Below, piece by piece: positions 36,410 to 44,760 of a stretch of 64,000 nt of DNA. Every line of letters begins with the position of its first letter. The first letter of the stretch is position 1. Below the pieces are notes generated by a model, which was not told the origin of the DNA, ran no database searches, and saw nothing but the letters and a program-made list of their open reading frames with translations. The position numbers and the translations under genes were made by a program. The stretch comes from PGYR01 sp046290495 (GTDB taxonomy: Bacteria > Bacteroidota > Ignavibacteria > Kapaibacteriales > UBA2268), in the NCBI GenBank assembly GCA_046290495.1, contig JBKAGT010000006.1:372001-436000 (forward strand), written 5' to 3'.

Positions 36410-37282
36410 TTGAAATATTTTACTGTCTTTTTGTTGTTTTGTTGCATCTGTTCTACCACAGTTTATTCGATTGAGGAAGAAGAGACAATTGGTGATATTA
36501 TCTCTAGATATTTCAGCAACGAAAAAAATGTAAATATACCAATAGTTGATATTAGCTATGGACCAGAAAGGCTTTCGTTTCATTCTGGTTTCAATAGTGT
36601 ATTCGAAGGTAACTTTTCCACCGAACTTCAATATGGCTATATCAGATATGATAAAGAAATTGCTAAGTTAGGTTATCTGTATTTTAGTTCAGAGCGTGCT
36701 TTTCTCGGTAGCACCTCATCTAGGTTTAAGTTGACTCCTGTAGATGATTTGACTATCAAGACTGATATTTATCGCTACGGAGGTCTTTATAACAATGGTT
36801 TTGGTTATGGTACAGAAAAAGGTAGTAAGTTTTTATTCTCACACAGTAGTGCCATCGTATGGACCGAATCTGATATAGAAAACTTTGCATTCAAAGACTC
36901 AGACAACAATCTACTCATGGAGTTTGAAGATGAGAATAATTTTGGCATGTTCTACACTAGTGGAATAAACTATACTTTTGGAAATGGTGTGACTAGTGTA
37001 GAGCTCAGATACAGACATAATGTAGTTTGGACTGATTTTCAATTTGGTGCTTGGTTAGGATCGTGGGCTTTAGAAAACATCGTTCAAAGAGCCCCAGATT
37101 TATTTCATGAAACTATGATACGGGAGTTTGGAGGTTATTACCCTCTTATATATCATGCTTACAAAACTCTTGTGTCCTACTTGATTTATGAGGGTCGGGG
37201 TAAATCTACTTATTGGCCATTTGATGGCAGCAAAGCTCTTAACTTCAGAAGTGTAGTGTTAGGAGTCAAATTCCCCCTCTAA
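36410..37282 (+). CDS. Outer-membrane protein, second of the tandem pair, TTG start
   Basis: The 290-residue product begins at TTG (36410), two bases after the previous stop. No ATG occurs in the signal region, and the TTG-initiated frame gives an ideal signal peptide (KYFTVFLLFCCICSTTVYS), so the TTG start is well supported. The mature part parallels the upstream paralogue with DISYGPERLSFHS, the GFGYGTEKGSKFLFSHSSAIVW segment, and a final beta strand ending in PL. Function is unknown. The 3' end overlaps the convergent ABC ATPase gene by 24 bases. Confidence 0.7.
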   Translation: MKYFTVFLLFCCICSTTVYSIEEEETIGDIISRYFSNEKNVNIPIVDISYGPERLSFHSGFNSVFEGNFSTELQYGYIRYDKEIAKLGYLYFSSERAFLGSTSSRFKLTPVDDLTIKTDIYRYGGLYNNGFGYGTEKGSKFLFSHSSAIVWTESDIENFAFKDSDNNLLMEFEDENNFGMFYTSGINYTFGNGVTSVELRYRHNVVWTDFQFGAWLGSWALENIVQRAPDLFHETMIREFGGYYPLIYHAYKTLVSYLIYEGRGKSTYWPFDGSKALNFRSVVLGVKFPL

Positions 37283-38053
37283 TCTAAATCGCTCTATAAA
37301 CTCTGAGACTACAGAGTCTTCAGAATCCTTCAGCTCTTGTACACCACCTTCAAAACGCACTATCCCATCATGAAGCATAGACACTGTGTCTGCTACTCTG
37401 AATACGGAAAACATATCATGAGTTATTACAATAGATGTAACATTACGCTTTTCACCAATCTCATTTACCAAATCGTCTATTTGCTCACTAGTAACGGGGT
37501 CCAACCCAGTAGTCGGCTCATCATAAAGAATATACTTTGGATTCCCTACTAATGCACGTGCAACACCGACTCTCTTTCTCATGCCACCAGATAGGTCCGA
37601 CGGTTTTTTTGTTTTTAATATATTCCATTCGTGCTGGTAATGCTTGGATTCTTTTTCGCTTAGTGGAGGCAACAGACCAACTGCAGAAAGTACTTCCATA
37701 GCAGTTTCATCTAAAAGCTTACTGTCTCTCTCTCCATGCTCATATAATCGGATAACTATATTTTCAAAAACATTATATGAGTCGAAAAGTGCAGCACCTT
37801 GAAATACGTATCCCATGGTTTTTCTCATCTCAAAAAGTTCCTTGTAAGTCATATTCTTGATATTCATATTATCAACAAATATCTCACCTTTGTCTGCATC
37901 TAACAAACCAACAATATGCTTGAGCAATACGCTTTTGCCAGAGCCAGATTTGCCAATAATACAGTGGGTAGAACCTGTTTTTACATTTATATCCACACCC
38001 TTGAGTACTTCCTTTTGACCAAAGCTTTTATAAAGATTTTCTATTTTTATCAT
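37259..38053 (-). CDS. mlaF: ABC transporter ATPase, MlaF-like, without adjacent permease
   Basis: A 264-residue ABC ATPase with Walker A GKSGSGKS (34-41), Q-loop FQGAALFDSYNVFENI, signature LSGGMRKR (154-161), Walker B ILYDEP (175-180), and H-loop THDM. The FQGAALFDS and GGMRKR phrases are typical of the Mla/Mkl lipid-transport ATPases that power phospholipid movement across the envelope. A Lys/Glu-rich insert of about 15-20 residues lies before the signature (about 131-152). The MlaE permease and MlaD MCE subunits are not in the window. It is convergent with, and overlaps, the outer-membrane gene. Confidence 0.85.
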   Translation of the reverse strand: MIKIENLYKSFGQKEVLKGVDINVKTGSTHCIIGKSGSGKSVLLKHIVGLLDADKGEIFVDNMNIKNMTYKELFEMRKTMGYVFQGAALFDSYNVFENIVIRLYEHGERDSKLLDETAMEVLSAVGLLPPLSEKESKHYQHEWNILKTKKPSDLSGGMRKRVGVARALVGNPKYILYDEPTTGLDPVTSEQIDDLVNEIGEKRNVTSIVITHDMFSVFRVADTVSMLHDGIVRFEGGVQELKDSEDSVVSEFIERFRLEGEFDS

Positions 38054-38178
38054 GAATTAGCACGATTAATGTTTTTTAAATTTAACAATAGTTTGGCTTT
38101 TATATACAATAATTTCAATTTATTTTCTATTTTAGTGGAGGTACTTATTACTACTTTAAAATTAACTTATTTTATACT

Positions 38179-38616
38179 ATGGGCTTCAATTTTACTTCAG
38201 ATGATATTAGCAATATTTCAAATATTCTAAATTCGCAACACAAAGGTAGCAACAATACTTGGACTTGGACATTGAAAAATGAAGAAACCAAGCAAGCGGT
38301 TGTATTTACTATATACAATAAAACGAAATTGTCACCAGATAGTGATGAAGAAGGTGTGTTAGTTTCAGTTCAAACTAAACATGGATACTTTGAGCTTCAT
38401 GGCCTAACTGGATTCTTATTGTTTGAACCTGATGAAGTGATTTTTGTTAGAGCACAAGACGAAAAGGTGTCTTGTTTAGTTATTGGTAGTAATAGTAGCT
38501 GTTCCCTTTTCTCAGATATTAACAGAAGTATTTTGAATTCTAATATTACGGAATTAGATCCTGCTATATTACTTGCTGCTATGCAACTTTCCTTGGCTGA
38601 ACCTATACTGAGCTAA
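38179..38616 (+). CDS. Hypothetical protein upstream of YbeY
   Basis: A 145-residue, soluble alpha/beta protein without signal peptide. It starts with helix-prone DDISNISNILNSQ, has several short strands (TWTWTLKNEE, AVVFTIYNK, LFEPDEVIFVRA, VSCLVIGS), and a hydrophobic C-terminal helix (PAILLAAMQLSLAEP). I do not recognise a family. Its stop codon is immediately followed by the ATG of YbeY, and then Smg-like overlaps, so the three are almost surely one transcription unit. That suggests a housekeeping role but nothing specific. A GGAGGT occurs about 40 bases upstream, too far to pair with this ATG. Confidence 0.65.
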   Translation: MGFNFTSDDISNISNILNSQHKGSNNTWTWTLKNEETKQAVVFTIYNKTKLSPDSDEEGVLVSVQTKHGYFELHGLTGFLLFEPDEVIFVRAQDEKVSCLVIGSNSSCSLFSDINRSILNSNITELDPAILLAAMQLSLAEPILS

Positions 38617-39039
38617 ATGTCTTACCTAATCAACATACATGATGAGGGTGGATTCGGAATCGTTGATGAAACTAATACTAAACGGATTGTTACGTCTATA
38701 CTGAGTGACTACAATTGTGAGTCTGCTTTGGTTAATTTGATATATCTCAATAATGAAGATATACATCAGATGAATAAAAAGTATTTGGATCATGACTATC
38801 CAACAGATGTAATCACCTTTACTTTAGATGAAGATGAGCTAGAAGGTGAAATTTACATTGGAGTTGAGACAGCAGAGGAAAATGCTAAAAAATATGGTGC
38901 AAAGTTAAATGAAGAGCTACTCAGATTAGCAGCTCATGGAACTCTACACCTAATGAATGAGGACGATAGTACCGATGAAGAAAGGGAAAGAATGCATAAT
39001 TTAGAGAATAAATATTTAAATTTGTTAAATGAACAATAA
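38617..39039 (+). CDS. ybeY: rRNA maturation endonuclease YbeY
   Basis: A 140-residue metal-dependent RNase for 16S rRNA 3'-end processing and ribosome quality control. The conserved IYLNNEDIHQMNKKYLDHD segment, DVITFTLDED and the metal-binding motif HGTLHLMNEDD are all present. In the H-x3-H-x5-H pattern, positions one and two are His107 and His111, and the third is Asp117. An Asp at this place is usual in FCB-type YbeY. The start directly abuts the previous stop. The end overlaps the Smg-like gene by 11 bases. Confidence 0.9.
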   Translation: MSYLINIHDEGGFGIVDETNTKRIVTSILSDYNCESALVNLIYLNNEDIHQMNKKYLDHDYPTDVITFTLDEDELEGEIYIGVETAEENAKKYGAKLNEELLRLAAHGTLHLMNEDDSTDEERERMHNLENKYLNLLNEQ

Positions 39040-39451
39040 CATAATAGAAATTTTAGAATTAATTTTAACTGGTCTTAAAGATGAGAATGTTGAACTTTCA
39101 GACTTAAGCAAGATATTTGGTGGTGAACCAAAAGAAGAATCTGTAGACCCGTTAGAAAGAAATGCTGATGAATTAGAAAATGTAGAGCCTCAAAGCAAAG
39201 ATTCATTCAGGTACTTTTTAGAATCAGAACAAATGTTCTTCACCAAGGAAGTCCGAGGTGAACTGATTCAATTACAATCTATGGGTTTGATTACCGGAAA
39301 AGAAGTGGAGCAGTTGATTGAAACAGCAATTTTCAAAGATTTTAAGCTGATAGATAGGGAGGAGTTGAAAAACTTATTACCATCTATTATTATTGCTAAT
39401 AACAAATCAACTGGTTCAAGTTTTGTATTAGGTAATGATTCGATAAACTAA
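39029..39451 (+). CDS. Smg/DUF494-like protein
   Basis: This 140-residue protein has a short helical start (IIEILELILTGL), a variable acidic spacer (about 20-55), and a conserved C-terminal part. The latter reads FRYFLESEQMFFTKEVRGEL, then IQLQSMGLITGKEVEQLIETAI, with an REELKNLLPSIII end, the layout of DUF494/Smg. This family is widespread and of unknown function, often near topoisomerase or DprA-type genes. Here it is coupled to YbeY by an 11-base overlap. A terminator follows 19 bases later. Confidence 0.62.
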   Translation: MNNNIIEILELILTGLKDENVELSDLSKIFGGEPKEESVDPLERNADELENVEPQSKDSFRYFLESEQMFFTKEVRGELIQLQSMGLITGKEVEQLIETAIFKDFKLIDREELKNLLPSIIIANNKSTGSSFVLGNDSIN

Positions 39452-39470
39452 AAAACAGATAAATTTATAG

Positions 39471-39503
39471 AAGGTGCTTTGTGAATCCAAAGCACCTTTT
39501 TTT
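39471..39503 (+). terminator. Intrinsic terminator between Smg-like and DoxX genes
   Basis: A perfect 10-bp stem AAGGTGCTTT / AAAGCACCTT (39471-39480 with 39489-39498), 8-base loop, then seven Ts to 39503. It ends the YbeY operon. The A-rich left flank is too short to serve the convergent DoxX gene equally well. Confidence 0.92.
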
Positions 39504-39507
39504 ATTT

Positions 39508-39933
39508 CTATTTTGAAATAAAGTTATCTATGGAATATTTACCTGGGCCTGCTACAAAGATAGCTGTGAACATAGTCAGGAATAAAAGAGACATCTCTTT
39601 CTTAGCAAATGGGTCTCCACCATGTATCACAGCAAATGCTACTACCATAGTTATTATTACTGGAATTGCTGTTAACCTAGTTGCCAAACCAACAGCTACA
39701 AATAAACCACAGAAGAACTCGCCAAAAACAGCTAATGTCAATGCTATTTCGCTTCCTAGTCCAATTGGATCTGGAAAACTGTCTGCCTTGTCAGAAAAGC
39801 TCATTAGCTTCCCATAACCATGGCTAAAAGCCATTGAAAGGCCTGCAACTAATCTCAAAAGTAATAAAGCTATACTGGTTTTTGTATCCTTGCTTCCTGT
39901 ACTAAATAATTTCATTTTTCTCTCGAAATTCAC
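39508..39933 (-). CDS. DoxX family membrane protein
   Basis: A 141-residue inner-membrane protein with four helices: LLLLRLVAGLSMAFSHGYGKL, IALTLAVFGEFFCGLFVAVGL, TAIPVIITMVVAFAVIHGG and LLFLTMFTAIFVAGPG. This is the usual DoxX size and layout, including the conserved FGEFFCGLF region and the final GKYSID. DoxX proteins have redox or terminal-oxidase-linked roles in some species. Some MNIO-RiPP loci carry such a gene, but here it is isolated, about 23 kb from the RiPP genes. Confidence 0.88.
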   Translation of the reverse strand: MNFERKMKLFSTGSKDTKTSIALLLLRLVAGLSMAFSHGYGKLMSFSDKADSFPDPIGLGSEIALTLAVFGEFFCGLFVAVGLATRLTAIPVIITMVVAFAVIHGGDPFAKKEMSLLFLTMFTAIFVAGPGKYSIDNFISK

Positions 39934-40083
39934 TGGTTAATAATTATCCAAATATACATATTTAAAAATTAATGACTACAATCACCCTTCAAATTTTGAG
40001 GAAGTAATCCTATAAATTAGGCAATGACTCAACATTTTTGTCGTTCACATTGCAAAGAGTATAATAATTAAGTATAAGGAATA

Positions 40084-40521
40084 ATGGATTTTAGGATATA
40101 TAGTAGTAATAATTCGATAGATAAAGTAAAAAAGCAAGAAATCACTAATTTCCTTTATAGATTTCTTGAAGAGTATGGTGATAAGAAAAAATCCATAGAG
40201 AAAGCTATAGATTATTCACTAAGTAACGAAAACGGTAAAGGTGGTTTTGTTCTAACTGGAGAAATTGGAGGCGAGATAATAGGAGCAGTAGTTGTAAACG
40301 AAACTGGTATGAGCGACTATATACCAGAAAATATTTTAGTGTATATAGCTGTAGACCCAGAAAAAAGAGGGCATGGGTATGGGGAAAAATTGATGGAGAA
40401 AGCTGTAAATACTGCAAAAGGAGATGTAGCTCTTCATGTGGAGGAATCAAATCCAGCAATAAAGCTTTATAAAAAGATTGGTTTTACTAATCCATACTTA
40501 GAGATGAGGTATAGAAAATAA
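40084..40521 (+). CDS. GNAT family N-acetyltransferase
   Basis: A 145-residue single GNAT domain. Strands EIIGAVVVNE and NILVYIAVDP lead to the acetyl-CoA pyrophosphate loop KRGHGYGEKLM (the R/Q-x-x-G-x-G/A motif) and the LHVEESNPAIKLYKKIGF end, all in normal order and length. Substrate is unknown. The stop overlaps the start of the racemase gene by one base (TAATG), so the two are co-translated. The pair suggests acetylation or handling of an amino acid such as a D-isomer (inference). Confidence 0.85.
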   Translation: MDFRIYSSNNSIDKVKKQEITNFLYRFLEEYGDKKKSIEKAIDYSLSNENGKGGFVLTGEIGGEIIGAVVVNETGMSDYIPENILVYIAVDPEKRGHGYGEKLMEKAVNTAKGDVALHVEESNPAIKLYKKIGFTNPYLEMRYRK

Positions 40522-41594
40522 TGGCTTTTGTGACATTAAATAAGGAAAACCTACATCAAAATTTTAATTATCTTAAAGAGCTATTCGAAAAACACAATAC
40601 TGATTGGGCGATTGTAAGCAAATTGTTATGTGGTACTGAAGAATATATCAAATTGCTCTGTAATATGGATATTGAAGAAATATGTGATTCGAGAATCAGT
40701 AATTTAGCAACAATTAAAAGGATTAACCCTAGTATAAATACAGTCTATATAAAGCCAGTTGCTAAAGATAATATAGAAGAAATGGTACGCTATGCTGATG
40801 TCAGTTTCAACACAGAATATAAAACTATTAAATGGATTAGCGAAGAAGCTGTTAGGCAAGGGAAACAACATAAAGTAATAATTATGATTGAGCTTGGTGA
40901 TTTGCGTGAGGGTGTATTGGGAGATGACTTGATTGACTTTTACCAGAAAGTATTTGAATTACCAAATATCACTATTTCAGGAATTGGTTCTAATCTCAAT
41001 TGTCTGCATGGTGTGCTACCCTCGGCTGACAAATTGATACAACTAACTTTATACAAGAAACTGATAGAAGCAACTTTTGATGAAGAAATTCCTTGGGTAA
41101 CTGGTGGAACATCAGTAGTACTACCCTTACTGTTTCAAAAACAAATACCACCAGAAATGAATCATTTTAGAATTGGTGAGTCATTATTTTTTGGGAATAA
41201 TCTGATTACGGGTGAGTTGTTTGATGGTATGAATGATGATGTATTTCGGTTACATACACAGGTGATAGAAATAACCGAGAAGCCAAAGGTACCGATTGGT
41301 GTAATGGATGCAAACCCATCTGGAGAAATATATGAAGTAGATTCTTCTGATTATGGTAAAACGGCATATAGAGCTTTGATTGACATAGGAGTTCTAGATA
41401 TTGCTGACAAGGAATTTATAATTCCTATAGATGACGATATAAAAGTAGTTGGTGCAAGTTCTGATATGTTAGTAATAGATTTGGGTGAGAATAAAAGAGG
41501 AATAAAAGTAGGTGACGAGATTAAGTTTAAACTGAAATATATGGGAGCATTAAGGGCTTTTAATTCAGAATATATAGAGAAGAGAATAATTTAA
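40521..41594 (+). CDS. Alanine/ornithine racemase-like PLP enzyme (fold type III)
   Basis: This 357-residue protein belongs to the N-terminal alanine-racemase-like family that includes ornithine racemase. The PLP Lys is Lys34 in IVSKLLCG. Barrel strands follow in order, including VIIMIELGDLREGV, SGIGSNLNC and VTGGTSVVLPL. A C-terminal beta domain ends in the KLKYMGALRAFNSEYIEKR pattern typical of Orr-like racemases. The likely reaction is racemisation of a diamino or neutral amino acid. Specificity cannot be read here. It is convergent with trmH, 10 bases between stops. Confidence 0.85.
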   Translation: MAFVTLNKENLHQNFNYLKELFEKHNTDWAIVSKLLCGTEEYIKLLCNMDIEEICDSRISNLATIKRINPSINTVYIKPVAKDNIEEMVRYADVSFNTEYKTIKWISEEAVRQGKQHKVIIMIELGDLREGVLGDDLIDFYQKVFELPNITISGIGSNLNCLHGVLPSADKLIQLTLYKKLIEATFDEEIPWVTGGTSVVLPLLFQKQIPPEMNHFRIGESLFFGNNLITGELFDGMNDDVFRLHTQVIEITEKPKVPIGVMDANPSGEIYEVDSSDYGKTAYRALIDIGVLDIADKEFIIPIDDDIKVVGASSDMLVIDLGENKRGIKVGDEIKFKLKYMGALRAFNSEYIEKRII

Positions 41595-41604
41595 TAAAAC
41601 CACA

Positions 41605-42195
41605 TTACCTCTCGCACCAGTCCTCTAATTTAATCTTATAATCCGAATCGCTGTATTGCGATTTGTTATACATGCCTGCTTCAGTTCGCTGCCTGAGTGC
41701 TTCATATAGGCTTACTGCACATGCAACAGATATGTTCAAGCTCTGTATCATCCCCATTTGTGGAATGTTGAAATTGCCATCTGCAAGTTTAATAGCTTCT
41801 TCGGATACACCTTCGTGTTCATTACCAAAGCATAGAGCAACATTCTCAGTAAGGTCTAAGCTATAAAGTGATAGGGATTCTTTGCCCAGTCCTGTAGTGA
41901 AAATTTTGTAATCTCTTTTTCTCAAATGATTAAAAAGCTCATCTACACTATAATAACGGTGAATGTCTAACCATTTGGTTGCACTAGCTGCAGCGTTCTT
42001 ACCTAGCTTTCTCTCTGGCTGTTTGCCATGATAAAGAATAAAGACTTCACTGACACCAACGGCATCACAAGAGCGAAGACAAGCCGCTAAGTTATGTTTG
42101 TCATTAATGTTTTCCAATATAACTGTAAGGTTCGGCTGCCTGTGGCCAATCACTTTCTTTAGTTTTTCTAGTCTTTTTGCTGTTGGTTTTTTCAT
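41605..42195 (-). CDS. trmH: TrmH-type tRNA (guanosine-2'-O-)-methyltransferase
   Basis: A 196-residue SPOUT methyltransferase. Motif 1 reads NINDKHNLAACLRSCDAVG, motif 2 FGNEHEGVS, and motif 3 IPQMGMIQSLNISVACAVSLYE. These supply the trefoil knot, the AdoMet site and the catalytic Arg. The combination matches TrmH (Gm18 of tRNA) rather than RlmB. The ATG at 42195 begins at KKPTAKRLEK, a family-typical N-terminus. Starting upstream at 42219 would run through the terminator hairpin of nuoD, which argues against it. Cytosolic. Confidence 0.9.
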   Translation of the reverse strand: MKKPTAKRLEKLKKVIGHRQPNLTVILENINDKHNLAACLRSCDAVGVSEVFILYHGKQPERKLGKNAAASATKWLDIHRYYSVDELFNHLRKRDYKIFTTGLGKESLSLYSLDLTENVALCFGNEHEGVSEEAIKLADGNFNIPQMGMIQSLNISVACAVSLYEALRQRTEAGMYNKSQYSDSDYKIKLEDWCER

Positions 42196-42204
42196 ACTAT
42201 AAAT

Positions 42205-42238
42205 AAAAAAAGCAGCCACAATTATCTGACTGCTTTTT
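42205..42238 (-). terminator. Hairpin terminator after nuoD
   Basis: A 9-bp stem AAAAAGCAG / CTGCTTTTT (42207-42215 with 42230-42238) with a 14-base loop. Runs of A and T at either end let it act mainly for the minus-strand nuoD transcript, 19 bases after the stop. It separates nuoD from trmH. Confidence 0.72.
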
Positions 42239-42257
42239 GTAAAATTTCAAATTAGCT

Positions 42258-43532
42258 TTATTTATCAGCTTCTCCCATAATAGGGTCAATTGATCCTATG
42301 ATAGCTACAACGTCAGAAAGCATAGAGCCCTCTACCATAGGTGCTAACCCTTGTAAGTTAGATGCACAAGGAGAGCGTATTTTCAATTTCCAAGGGTGTC
42401 CCGTACCATCTGATACGATGAAGAACCCAAGTTCTCCTTTTGGAGATTCGATTGCTGTGTAAGTCTCTCCAACTTCTGGAGCAGCTCCGTAGTTAATAAG
42501 CATGAAATCACTTATCATCTCCTCCATTTTAGTGTAAACATCTGCTTTCTTAGGTAAAGTCTTATTAGGAATATTAGCTCTTATCTCACCTTTAGGCATT
42601 TTGTCTAATACTTGGTGAATTATTTTTAATGATTCAGACATTTCCTTAATTCTAACCATGTAACGAGACATTGTGTCGCCATCATTTTCAACTATTACAT
42701 CAAAATCTAGCTCTGGGTAAACTAAGTAAGGATCATCACGACGTAAATCACGATTGACGCCAGAACCACGTAATACAGGACCAGTCAGACCTAAATCTAT
42801 ACATTGTTGTGCAGTCATAACACCTACGCCAGCCATACGGTCAACGAAGATTTTGTTTCTATGAACTACCTTCCCAAAGTAATCTAATTCTTTAGGGAAT
42901 TCGTTTGCCCATGCTCTGATGTGAGCTAATGTGTCATCGTCAATATCATTTGCCACACCACCAATTCTTGTGTAACTAGTAGTGAATCTGGCACCACATA
43001 TTTTTTCAAATATGTCATATAATTTTTCTCTTTCAGTGAACGCCCAAAGCAATAGAGTCAATGCTCCGGCATCCATACAAGTTGCTCCCATAGCCATAAG
43101 GTGGGAGGATATCCTTGCAAGTTCAGAAACCAATACTCTAACCCATTTTGCTCTTTCAGGAATATCTATTCCCATTGCATTTTCTATGGCTAATGCTATA
43201 CCCACATTATTCATCATTGGCGCTAAGTAGTCCAATCTGTCAGTGTGAGGTATAAACTCATGATAAGTGGTGTTCTCTGCTAGTTTTTCGTATCCACGAT
43301 GTAGATATCCTAGCTCCGGTACACACTTGATTATCGTTTCACCATCCATACGGAGTAGCACACGTAATACACCGTGAGTAGCTGGGTGCTGCGGCCCCAT
43401 ATTCAATACCATGTCATTATCCAATGCATCGTCGAATATCAGCTCTGTATCTTTGTCAAGTAGCTCTTTGTATATTTTTTCTTGACGCTGGTCGTTCAGC
43501 TTAGTTATTTCTAAATGAGATTGTAAATTCAT
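42258..43532 (-). CDS. nuoD: NADH-quinone oxidoreductase subunit D
   Basis: A 424-residue cytoplasmic-arm subunit of respiratory complex I, forming the quinone cavity with NuoB. Key phrases are MGPQHPATHGVLR, the quinone-site loop GYLHRGYEKL, LARISSHLMAMG, RFTTSYTRIGG, and the tail SIDPIMGEADK. It looks complete. Length is slightly above the usual about 400 because of an N-terminal extension (LQSHLEITKLNDQRQEKIYK region). No other nuo gene is within 10 kb, so complex I genes are scattered in this genome. Confidence 0.95.
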   Translation of the reverse strand: MNLQSHLEITKLNDQRQEKIYKELLDKDTELIFDDALDNDMVLNMGPQHPATHGVLRVLLRMDGETIIKCVPELGYLHRGYEKLAENTTYHEFIPHTDRLDYLAPMMNNVGIALAIENAMGIDIPERAKWVRVLVSELARISSHLMAMGATCMDAGALTLLLWAFTEREKLYDIFEKICGARFTTSYTRIGGVANDIDDDTLAHIRAWANEFPKELDYFGKVVHRNKIFVDRMAGVGVMTAQQCIDLGLTGPVLRGSGVNRDLRRDDPYLVYPELDFDVIVENDGDTMSRYMVRIKEMSESLKIIHQVLDKMPKGEIRANIPNKTLPKKADVYTKMEEMISDFMLINYGAAPEVGETYTAIESPKGELGFFIVSDGTGHPWKLKIRSPCASNLQGLAPMVEGSMLSDVVAIIGSIDPIMGEADK

Positions 43533-43651
43533 ATTGTCGAGTAATTTTATTTTCTTTGCTGATTATGATTACATTATCAACAGAAAAGTTTTTATAATAT
43601 TTTACAAATTAATGAAAAAAGATAATAATTAAAAGATAATATATTATGAAT

Positions 43652-44662
43652 TTATAATGTTTCTAAGACTGAGAGGTAAGAAGTATATCTTTCAACGTCT
43701 ATATAGCCATCTTCGACGGCGTCTTTTACAGCACAATTGGGCTCATGAGTGTGAGTGCAAGGTGTGAATTTACATTCTTCTCTGTATCCTTCAAAGTCTT
43801 TGTAATACATCTGTAACTCAGATTTTTCGAAGTCCCATATTGCTAATTCACGTAGTCCTGGTGAATCTACAATTTTAGTTGAACTATTCATATCAAACAT
43901 TTGAACAAAACTTGTAGTGTGTTTACCTTTGAAATGTTTTTCGGACACATCACCTGTTGCTAGTACTTCCTTACCGAGTATGTGGTTAATGAATGTTGAT
44001 TTGCCTACCCCAGATGGCCCTGTGACCAATGTTGTTTTGTCTTTAAGTTGTGCTTCAATTTCTTCAATTCCTTCCTCTTCTTCAACAGAAAGGAAAAATA
44101 AATCATACCCTAAATCTTGATAAACAGACAAATCCTCTTTTATCAGTTTCATATCCATCAAATCAATCTTATTGATACAAATTATAGTTGGAATGTGATA
44201 CATTTCAGCGGAAATTAGGTATCTATCAATCAGCCCTTTATTATAGTATGGGTCTGCAGCTGCCATAAAAATTAATATCTGATCTATATTGGCTGCTATT
44301 ATTTGCTCATTATCTGTTTTCTTAACGGATTCACGAGATAATTTACTTGTTCTCTCTCTAATTTGAAGTATCACACCTGGCTGACTATCAGTGGGTTCTT
44401 GATAAAAAATCCTATCACCTACAGCTGCAACATTGATATTTACATAGGGGGTAATTACTGTTCCACCCAATACACATTCTTCAAAATTCCCAGTTACTTC
44501 ATTTTTAACTGTATACACTTTACCTAAAGCATGGTAAATAATACCCTTTTGAACGTCATCAGGCAACTTACCCGTTTTTTTTGTTAAAATCCTCTTTCTA
44601 GATTTTGTTTTTCTAAACGGTTCATTTTTAAACTGTTGCTTATTTTTCTTGTTAATTGCCAT
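43652..44662 (-). CDS. rsgA: Ribosome small-subunit GTPase RsgA
   Basis: A 336-residue ribosome-maturation GTPase that checks 30S subunits. The circularly permuted order is clear: G4 NKIDLMD comes before G1 GPSGVGKST, then G3 DSPG. An N-terminal OB domain precedes it (GKVYTVKNEVTGNFEECVLGG), and a C-terminal zinc module follows with CKFTPCTHTHEPNC. The N-terminus carries a basic Lys/Arg-rich tail (1-30). The gene is divergent from recJ. All catalytic features are intact. Confidence 0.95.
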   Translation of the reverse strand: MAINKKNKQQFKNEPFRKTKSRKRILTKKTGKLPDDVQKGIIYHALGKVYTVKNEVTGNFEECVLGGTVITPYVNINVAAVGDRIFYQEPTDSQPGVILQIRERTSKLSRESVKKTDNEQIIAANIDQILIFMAAADPYYNKGLIDRYLISAEMYHIPTIICINKIDLMDMKLIKEDLSVYQDLGYDLFFLSVEEEEGIEEIEAQLKDKTTLVTGPSGVGKSTFINHILGKEVLATGDVSEKHFKGKHTTSFVQMFDMNSSTKIVDSPGLRELAIWDFEKSELQMYYKDFEGYREECKFTPCTHTHEPNCAVKDAVEDGYIDVERYTSYLSVLETL

Positions 44663-44760
44663 TCTGTATTTTACCAGTGTGTAATTTTTTGCACACTTTT
44701 TCTTGTTAAGAAAATATTAATTCGTTAGATTTGCTAAAATATTAAATTATCGGTTATATT

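Noticed and set aside
38617..39039. YbeY thought inactive because the third metal ligand is Asp
   Set aside because: An Asp at this place is normal in FCB-type YbeY proteins, so it does not signal loss of function.
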